64,000 bases of DNA, taken from assembly GCF_001280305.1 (NCBI RefSeq), contig NZ_CP012623.1, positions 3,348,001 through 3,412,000 of the forward strand, written 5' to 3'. How positions within the stretch are numbered: the first letter of the stretch is position 1; each line of letters starts with the position of its first letter. The notes below the pieces were generated by a model, which was given only the letters and a program-made list of their open reading frames with translations, was not told where the DNA came from and did not search any database. Shown here one piece after another: positions 58,853 to 64,000 of this stretch. This DNA comes from Hymenobacter sp. DG25A. GTDB lineage: Bacteria; Bacteroidota; Bacteroidia; Cytophagales; Hymenobacteraceae. A program made the position numbers and the translations under genes.

Positions 58853-60133
58853 TTAGTAACCAGCAAGAAGCATCTCTGCCACTTCGCGGCCGGTGGCCAT
58901 GGCAGCGTTCAGCGACGGGTACGCGGCCTGGTCACCGGCCTGGTAGAGCGTATCGGTAAGCCGCAGGGTATGAGGGGCCGTTAGTTCCGGGGTATAGGTG
59001 GGCAGCGCGTGCGGTATGCTATAGGTGCGCAGATGCTGCCATTGCCGGGCAGCCGGGCCAAACCACGCCGTTAGTTCCTCTTGTAGCCGTTGTGTGAGGG
59101 CTTCCTCCCTCAGGCCATGCTCCCCGTGGGTGCTTACCGATACCAGCGTCTGGCCGGCGGGCGCATAAGCGGGGCTGACATCAGACGGGAAGCACACATT
59201 GTGGGCCAGGGAGGGCTCAGTGGCGTTTAGGCGGAGCAGCCGGTCGGCGCGGCCAGGGGAGGCGCCGGCCGCGGCAAAGTAGGTGCAGGTGGTATGCCGA
59301 AAATTGGTGGCCGGTGCATTAGTGGCGGAGTGCGGCAGCAGCCGGGCGGCGGTTTCGCCATCGGTGGCCATTACCACGGCGGCGGCTTCCAGGGTCTGGT
59401 CGGTCCAGAGGCGTACGGTGGTGCCATCTATGGCGGTCACGGGCGTGCTCAGGCGCACCGTGCCGGCGGGCAGGCGCGCGGCCAGCTGTTCCGGAATCTG
59501 TTGCATGCCCAGCGCCGGTACCACGGCTTCGCCTTCCACAAACTGCTTGAACACAAACTGGAAGAAGTTGGCGGCCGTGCTCAGGTCGCGGTCCAGAAAT
59601 ACGCCTCCGAAGAAGGGGCGGAAGAACGTGTTAATCATGGTTTCGCTCCAGCCATACTCCCGCAAAAACTGCTGGGTGGTCTGCTCTTTCAACTCAGGCC
59701 GGGCCAGCAACTCCTCGCTGGAGCACTGCTGCACATGGCGCGCCAGACTCAGAATCCGGACCTTATCGGGCAGGGAGCCAATGGGCGAGGCAAGAGCGGA
59801 AAAGGCGCCTGTAGGGTGCTGTAAAGGGTTGCGAAGGGTGGTTTCGCGGCCATCGGGCAGGCGAATAACCGCACCGGAGGCGAAGGACTGAAGCTGCAGT
59901 GCTCCGTAATCCAACATGCGCTGCACCTCCGGGTAGCGCGTGAGCAGCACCTGAAAGCCGCGGTCCAGCCGGAAGCCTTCGGGCGTAATATCGGTGCGCA
60001 CGCGGCCACCCACGGCATCGGAGGCTTCCAGCACCAGCACGGGGCGCCCGGCGCGGTGCAGATAATTGGCGCAGGTGAGGCCGGCCATGCCGGCCCCAAT
60101 GATGATGATAGGTTTCTCAGCGGAAGCAGTCAT
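58853..60133 (-). CDS. FAD-dependent amine oxidase/protoporphyrinogen-oxidase-like oxidoreductase
   Basis: 426 residues. The FAD-binding motif IIIIGAGMAGLTCANYLHRAG begins at residue 9; LEASDAVGGRVRTD and GFRLDRGFQVLLTRYPE follow, typical of the amine-oxidase/desaturase superfamily. The C-terminal YQAGDQAAYPSLNAAMATGR closes the FAD site. Members include carotenoid isomerases, polyenoic desaturases and protoporphyrinogen oxidases; the exact substrate cannot be decided. The frame opens at 60154; the ATG at 60133 is preferred. It converges on the M16 gene across H6. Confidence 0.85.
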   Translation of the reverse strand: MTASAEKPIIIIGAGMAGLTCANYLHRAGRPVLVLEASDAVGGRVRTDITPEGFRLDRGFQVLLTRYPEVQRMLDYGALQLQSFASGAVIRLPDGRETTLRNPLQHPTGAFSALASPIGSLPDKVRILSLARHVQQCSSEELLARPELKEQTTQQFLREYGWSETMINTFFRPFFGGVFLDRDLSTAANFFQFVFKQFVEGEAVVPALGMQQIPEQLAARLPAGTVRLSTPVTAIDGTTVRLWTDQTLEAAAVVMATDGETAARLLPHSATNAPATNFRHTTCTYFAAAGASPGRADRLLRLNATEPSLAHNVCFPSDVSPAYAPAGQTLVSVSTHGEHGLREEALTQRLQEELTAWFGPAARQWQHLRTYSIPHALPTYTPELTAPHTLRLTDTLYQAGDQAAYPSLNAAMATGREVAEMLLAGY

Positions 60134-60288
60134 ACCTGCCCAAACTGAAAACACCCCCTGAAGGTTGGCCCGCTATAGCTCGCCGTCAGCTGAAAGCCGC
60201 TGTTGGGGAGGTGCGTAGTGCTACCCTGCGCCATGGAAAATAGCGTGCTGAGGCCGCTATGAGCGCTACTGCGAATGGCCGAACCGAC

Positions 60289-62952
60289 CTACAATAGCTT
60301 CAGCAGCAGCTTGCGGCCTTCCTCCAGCAGTAAAATGGATGAGGCCACGGTCACCGCCAGGGCCCAATCCGGGGCCGAAAGGGCCTTGGTATGGAAGATA
60401 AGCTGGGCCGGGGACCACTGCACTACCAGCGCCTGCAGCCCAAGCACCACGCCCAGGGCCAGCCACAGCCGCCCATTGCTGAAAAACTGCCCGTTGAAAG
60501 TAGAGCCGTGCTCTGTGCGGGCATTGAACACGTTAAAAAACTGGAACAGCACGAACGTAGTGAAGGCCAGCGTGAGGGCATAAGTCTGGCCATGCGGCTG
60601 GGCATAATGAAACAAAGCCAGCGTGCCGGCCGCCATCATAAGCCCATAGAGCAGCAGCAGCCCAAATCGGCGCAGCGAGAGTATCGGCGCATCGGCGCGG
60701 CGCGGGGGCTCCTGCATGATGCCCGGCCGCGCGGCCTCCAGGCCCAGCGTCATGGCGGGTGGGCCATCCATAATGATGTTGATCCACAGAATCTGGATGG
60801 TCGTGAACGGGGTGGGCAGGTCCAGCAGCTGCGCCCCCAGCACGGTAAGAATGGCCCCCACGTTGGTAGAAAGCTGAAAGCGCACAAACTTGACGATGTT
60901 GTCGTAGATGGTGCGGCCTTCCTTTACGGCCGCCACAATGGTGGCGAAATTATCGTCGGTGAGCACCATAGTGGCAGCTTCGCGGGTCACCTCGGTGCCG
61001 GTGATGCCCATAGCCACGCCGATATCGGCGTTTTTCAGCGCCGGCGCGTCGTTCACGCCGTCGCCGGTCATGGCTACCACATGGCCGCGGGCCTTCAGGG
61101 CCTGTACTATCTTCACCTTATGCTCCGGCGCAACGCGGGCAAAAACGGCGGTCTGCTCGATGCGCCCCGCCAGCTCGTCCACGCCGAGGCGGTCAAGGTC
61201 GGCCCCCGTGAGCACGGCGCCGGCCAGGCCCAGCTGCTGAGCAATGGCCCCGGCGGTAGCGCTGTGGTCACCGGTAATCATCTTCACCTGAATGCCCGCC
61301 TGCCGGCACTGCTGAATGGCTGCGCGGGCCTCTGGACGAGGTGGGTCGATGAGGCCAACCAGGCCGGTCAGGCTCAACGCCTCGGCCCAGGGCATCAGCG
61401 GACCGGCAGGGTCAAACTCGGCGGCCGGAATCGTGCGCCGGGCCACTGCCAGCACGCGTAGCGCCTGCCCCGCAAATGCGGCGTTGGCGGCCTCGAAGGC
61501 GGCGCGACCCGGCGCATCAAGGGCCACCTCGCACGTGGGCCCCAGAAAGCTGCCGGACCGGGCCAGCAGCACGTCGGGCGCTCCTTTCACCAGCATCTGC
61601 ACCTGCCCATCATCGTAGTGAAAAGTGGCCATAAACTTGTGCGCCGAGTCGAATGGGATTTCGGCGATGCGCGGGTGGTGCGTGCTGGCCTCCTCCTGCG
61701 CTACGCCGCCTTTGGCCGCCAGCGCCAGCAGCGCGCCCTCGGTGGGGTCGCCCAGAAGCTGGCCGTCGCGGATGCGGGAGTCGGCGCACAGGGCGGCGGG
61801 CAGGAGCAGGGGTTGAAAATCAGGCAGTGCGGCGTTGTTTTCAGCATGGATAGTGCCCTGGCCGGAGTAGCCCTCGCCGCTCACGGCAAAGTACCGGCCC
61901 TGGTAGAACAGCCGGCAGGCCGTCATCTGATTGAGGGTGAGCGTGCCGGTTTTGTCGGAGCAGATAACCGTAGTAGAGCCCAGGGTTTCAACCGCCGCCA
62001 GCTTTTTAACCACGGCGCGGCTCTTGGCAATGCGGTGCATGCCAATGGCCAGAATCACGGTTACCACTGCCGGCAGCCCTTCCGGAATGGCAGCCACGGC
62101 CAGGGCAATGGAGGTCATCATCGTTTGCAGTACCGGAGCCCCACGCAGCAGGCCCAGCCCCATAATCAGGACCACTACCACGCCCGCAATGAGGGCCAGC
62201 CGCTTGCCCAAGGCGTCGAGCTGCTCCTGCAGGGGCGTGGGCCGCTCCGGAGCCGCGGCCAGCAGGCCACTGATGCGGCCCATCTCAGTAGCCATGCCCG
62301 TAGCCGTTACGGCCAGCTCCAGGCGGCCCCGCGTGACTACTGTGTTCATAAACAACATGTTCACGCGCTCGGCCAGGGCCGGCGTGCCGGGCGGCAGCGC
62401 CTCGGCCTGCTTGCCCACGGCCTGCGACTCGCCGGTGAGAGCCGCCTCGGCCACTTCGGCGTTGTGCGCTACCAGCACGCGGCCATCGGCCGGCACCCGG
62501 TCGCCGGCTTCCAGCAGCACTATATCGCCCGGCACCAGCTGCTCGGCTCCAATTTCCTGGGCCTGACCGGCGCGCCGCACCCGGGCCCGCTGGGCCAGCA
62601 TCCGGGCAATAGCCGCCAGCGTGGCCTCGGCGCGGTGTTCCTGGTAGAAGCCCAGCGCGGCGTTAAGCACTACCACCACTAAAATCACCACCACGTCTTT
62701 CATATCGCCAATGGCGGCGGCCAGCGCGGTGGTGGCCAGCAGTACCAGCACCAACACGTTCTTGAACTGATCTAGAAACTTCAGCCATGCCGGGCGCGGC
62801 GGTTTGGCAGCCAGCTGGTTGGGGCCATACTGGCGCAGCCGACGCTCGGCCTCGGTCGGGCTCAGGCCCTGCTCAGCCGTGGTGGCCAGCTGCTCCAGGC
62901 ACTCCCGGGGGCTGAGGCTGTACCAGGCAGGGGCTTTCGTATCCTTATTCAT
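60289..62952 (-). CDS. P-type cation-transporting ATPase (Ca2+/PMCA-like, P2 type)
   Basis: 887 residues with ten predicted membrane helices and an N-terminal cation-ATPase domain (about 10-75). Motifs: actuator TGES (in EAALTGESQAV), PEGLP in helix 4 (ion site), phosphorylated Asp333 in CSDKTGTLT, KGAPDVLL and the hinge MTGDGVNDAPALK. The PEGLP motif and overall length fit Ca2+- or similar divalent-transporting P2 ATPases (SERCA/PMR1 type) rather than Cu-ATPases (CPC) or Kdp. No heavy metal-binding domain is present. It exports cation from the cytosol. A 376-base upstream region may hold regulatory structure. Confidence 0.93.
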   Translation of the reverse strand: MNKDTKAPAWYSLSPRECLEQLATTAEQGLSPTEAERRLRQYGPNQLAAKPPRPAWLKFLDQFKNVLVLVLLATTALAAAIGDMKDVVVILVVVVLNAALGFYQEHRAEATLAAIARMLAQRARVRRAGQAQEIGAEQLVPGDIVLLEAGDRVPADGRVLVAHNAEVAEAALTGESQAVGKQAEALPPGTPALAERVNMLFMNTVVTRGRLELAVTATGMATEMGRISGLLAAAPERPTPLQEQLDALGKRLALIAGVVVVLIMGLGLLRGAPVLQTMMTSIALAVAAIPEGLPAVVTVILAIGMHRIAKSRAVVKKLAAVETLGSTTVICSDKTGTLTLNQMTACRLFYQGRYFAVSGEGYSGQGTIHAENNAALPDFQPLLLPAALCADSRIRDGQLLGDPTEGALLALAAKGGVAQEEASTHHPRIAEIPFDSAHKFMATFHYDDGQVQMLVKGAPDVLLARSGSFLGPTCEVALDAPGRAAFEAANAAFAGQALRVLAVARRTIPAAEFDPAGPLMPWAEALSLTGLVGLIDPPRPEARAAIQQCRQAGIQVKMITGDHSATAGAIAQQLGLAGAVLTGADLDRLGVDELAGRIEQTAVFARVAPEHKVKIVQALKARGHVVAMTGDGVNDAPALKNADIGVAMGITGTEVTREAATMVLTDDNFATIVAAVKEGRTIYDNIVKFVRFQLSTNVGAILTVLGAQLLDLPTPFTTIQILWINIIMDGPPAMTLGLEAARPGIMQEPPRRADAPILSLRRFGLLLLYGLMMAAGTLALFHYAQPHGQTYALTLAFTTFVLFQFFNVFNARTEHGSTFNGQFFSNGRLWLALGVVLGLQALVVQWSPAQLIFHTKALSAPDWALAVTVASSILLLEEGRKLLLKLL

Positions 62953-63328
62953 GGCTGGCTACCACGTTTAGAAAGTAGAATACAGATGCCGAACACAGGC
63001 CCCGCTAAGCCAGCAGGAGTCAGCAGGGCCAACGGCTCCGGCCTTTCCGGAAGCCTACAAAGGATGGGATTCTGAAAATTTGATTGGGCACGGCAGCCAG
63101 ACATACCCTGCGTTTCGGGGAGGATATATAATCAATATACGATATTTCGTCAACGAATTCCAGGGCTGTTTTCGGAATCAGGATCCGGGTTGGTTGCAGT
63201 CCTACCTGTTCAGCCTGAAAACAGCCCCCGCCGGTTGGGCAGCACCTTCTGCTGACGGGTTAACCCGCCGCCCGTGGGTCAGCAAGAGATATAAACACCT
63301 CTTGCTGTCGGGCCATTAAAGCCTGTCC
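62953..63328. promoter_or_regulatory. 376-base gap with several inverted repeats upstream of the P-type ATPase
   Basis: No gene is supported; a 79-codon frame at 63080-63319 has no good start and no recognisable product. DNA signals: AT-rich block at 63122-63150; TTCGT CA ACGAA (63146-63157); a perfect 11-bp inverted repeat GGGCTGTTTTC / GAAAACAGCCC (63163-63173 and 63217-63227); and the perfect palindrome CGGGTTAACCCG (63256-63267). Some of these may control the ATPase gene or form a small RNA; none is proven. Confidence 0.4.
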
Positions 63329-64000
63329 TTATACCGTGTAGCCGCGTACGGCCATCATAAACCGGCGCAGCTTGTTGGGGTCCAGCTGTCCGTTGGTGCG
63401 CACTCCGCTGCATACATCTACCCCAAAGGGCTTTACCATGTGCAGGGCTTCCTGCACGTTCTCGGGCGTGAGGCCGCCAGCCAGGAAAAGGGGCAGATTT
63501 AGCCTATCCCGGATGCGGCGGCTCAACTCCCAGTTATGCACCCGGCCGGTGCCACCCAGCTCTTTTATGGCCAGGTTGGGGTTGCCGGAATCCAGCAGAA
63601 TGGCATCTACGTGCGGGGCCACGCGCCGCGCCTCCTCAATAGCCGACTCATCTACCACGTGAATGACCTGCACCAGCTGAATGCCCGGCAGCGCGGTGCG
63701 CAAATCCTGGTAGGAGCCGGTACTGAGCGTGTCTACCAGCTGCAGGGTGGTGGTAGCGGTGCGGCACTGATGCGCAATAATGGCGCTGGTAGTTGTTTCG
63801 CTGGTGAGCAGGAAGGAGCCCACGGCCGGGGGCGTGAGCAGAGCCAGCTTGCGAACCTGCTCATCGGTAATCACCCCGGGCCCGCTAGGCATTTTGGCCA
63901 CTAGGCCCAAGGCATCGGCGCCGGCCGCTACGGCAATAGCCAGTTCCTGGGGCGTGCTGATGCAACAGATTTTGATGCGGGGGTAGTAAGCAGGAAAGGC
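63329..64000 (-). CDS. Phosphoribosylanthranilate isomerase-like (TrpF) protein, 5' partial
   Basis: The gene is cut at the right edge of the window; the visible 223 codons are open up to base 64000. After a start outside the window, the reading IKICCISTPQELAIAVAAGADALGL matches the first strand and helix of TrpF (normally KICGI; here KICCI with Cys in place of Gly). Later VDAILLDSGN, LPLFLAGGLTPENV and FGVDVCSGVRT are in the usual order, with catalytic Asp and substrate phosphate loop. TrpF isomerises phosphoribosylanthranilate in tryptophan synthesis, but no other trp gene is nearby, and similar proteins exist with other substrates. Confidence 0.82.
   Translation of the reverse strand, partial: AFPAYYPRIKICCISTPQELAIAVAAGADALGLVAKMPSGPGVITDEQVRKLALLTPPAVGSFLLTSETTTSAIIAHQCRTATTTLQLVDTLSTGSYQDLRTALPGIQLVQVIHVVDESAIEEARRVAPHVDAILLDSGNPNLAIKELGGTGRVHNWELSRRIRDRLNLPLFLAGGLTPENVQEALHMVKPFGVDVCSGVRTNGQLDPNKLRRFMMAVRGYTV

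Noticed and set aside
63080..63319. 79-codon plus-strand open frame before the TrpF-like gene
   Set aside because: Poor start, odd composition and no recognisable product; it crosses several palindromes.
1..64000. tRNA, rRNA or known riboswitch genes
   Set aside because: Intergenic regions were read for cloverleaf-like stretches and conserved RNA motifs; none was convincing. A covariance-model search would be needed to exclude small RNAs.

Overview
The window is chromosomal DNA of a GC-rich member of the Bacteroidota, most likely Hymenobacter or a close relative in the Cytophagales. Supporting evidence: Bacteroidota -7 promoter boxes (TAnnTTTG) instead of E. coli-type promoters, weak or absent Shine-Dalgarno sequences, a PorP/SprF protein paired with a giant exported protein carrying a type IX secretion C-terminal domain, a CrtD-like desaturase plus CruF carotenoid hydratase pair, and small families known mainly from Bacteroidota (DUF6952 beside thioredoxin; a short protein misnamed PRPP synthetase). 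No rRNA, tRNA, CRISPR array, transposase, integrase or prophage gene was recognised.

Layout. 1-9.8 kb: a thioredoxin-fold protein cut by the left edge and lacking its first active-site Cys, a radical SAM/SPASM protein, an MscS channel, an erythromycin-esterase-like hydrolase, an inositol monophosphatase, an overlapping rsmI-lnt pair, a pterin dehydratase and a NADAR protein. 9.9-19.1 kb: two hydrophilic disordered proteins, a phosphatase, glyA, a monooxygenase, tatC, rpiB, a GT-C-like membrane protein, rbfA, a methyltransferase and a LolC/E permease. 19.2-30 kb: an SNF2 helicase, mazEF, an AT-rich unknown, porP with its repeat-rich T9SS partner, and an AT-rich patch holding a decayed second SNF2 C-terminus. 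30-38.5 kb: GNAT, RlmI, carotenoid genes, TetR, thioredoxin operon, SGNH esterase, and an overlapping pair joining a YcgG/GntA-like haem N-hydroxylase to a DUF1989 protein. 38.7-51.7 kb: starch and maltose use. 51.8-64 kb: glycosyltransferase, M28 and M16 peptidases, flavoprotein oxidoreductase, P-type cation ATPase and a TrpF-like gene cut by the right edge.

The carbohydrate block is the clearest multi-gene system. Two exported GH13 enzymes would cut alpha-glucan, an MFS carrier would import maltose, a GH65 phosphorylase would split it to glucose and beta-glucose-1-phosphate, and beta-phosphoglucomutase would make glucose-6-phosphate. A divergent GT35-type glucan phosphorylase has Thr where the PLP lysine is expected.

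The most unusual DNA-level signal is a set of long hairpin repeats that almost exactly fill intergenic gaps. There are six, in at least three sequence families, two of which occur twice in this window. Two perfect palindromes, upstream of the thioredoxin operon and of mazEF, look like operators. The YcgG-DUF1989 pair is the best candidate for an uncharacterised biochemical system.
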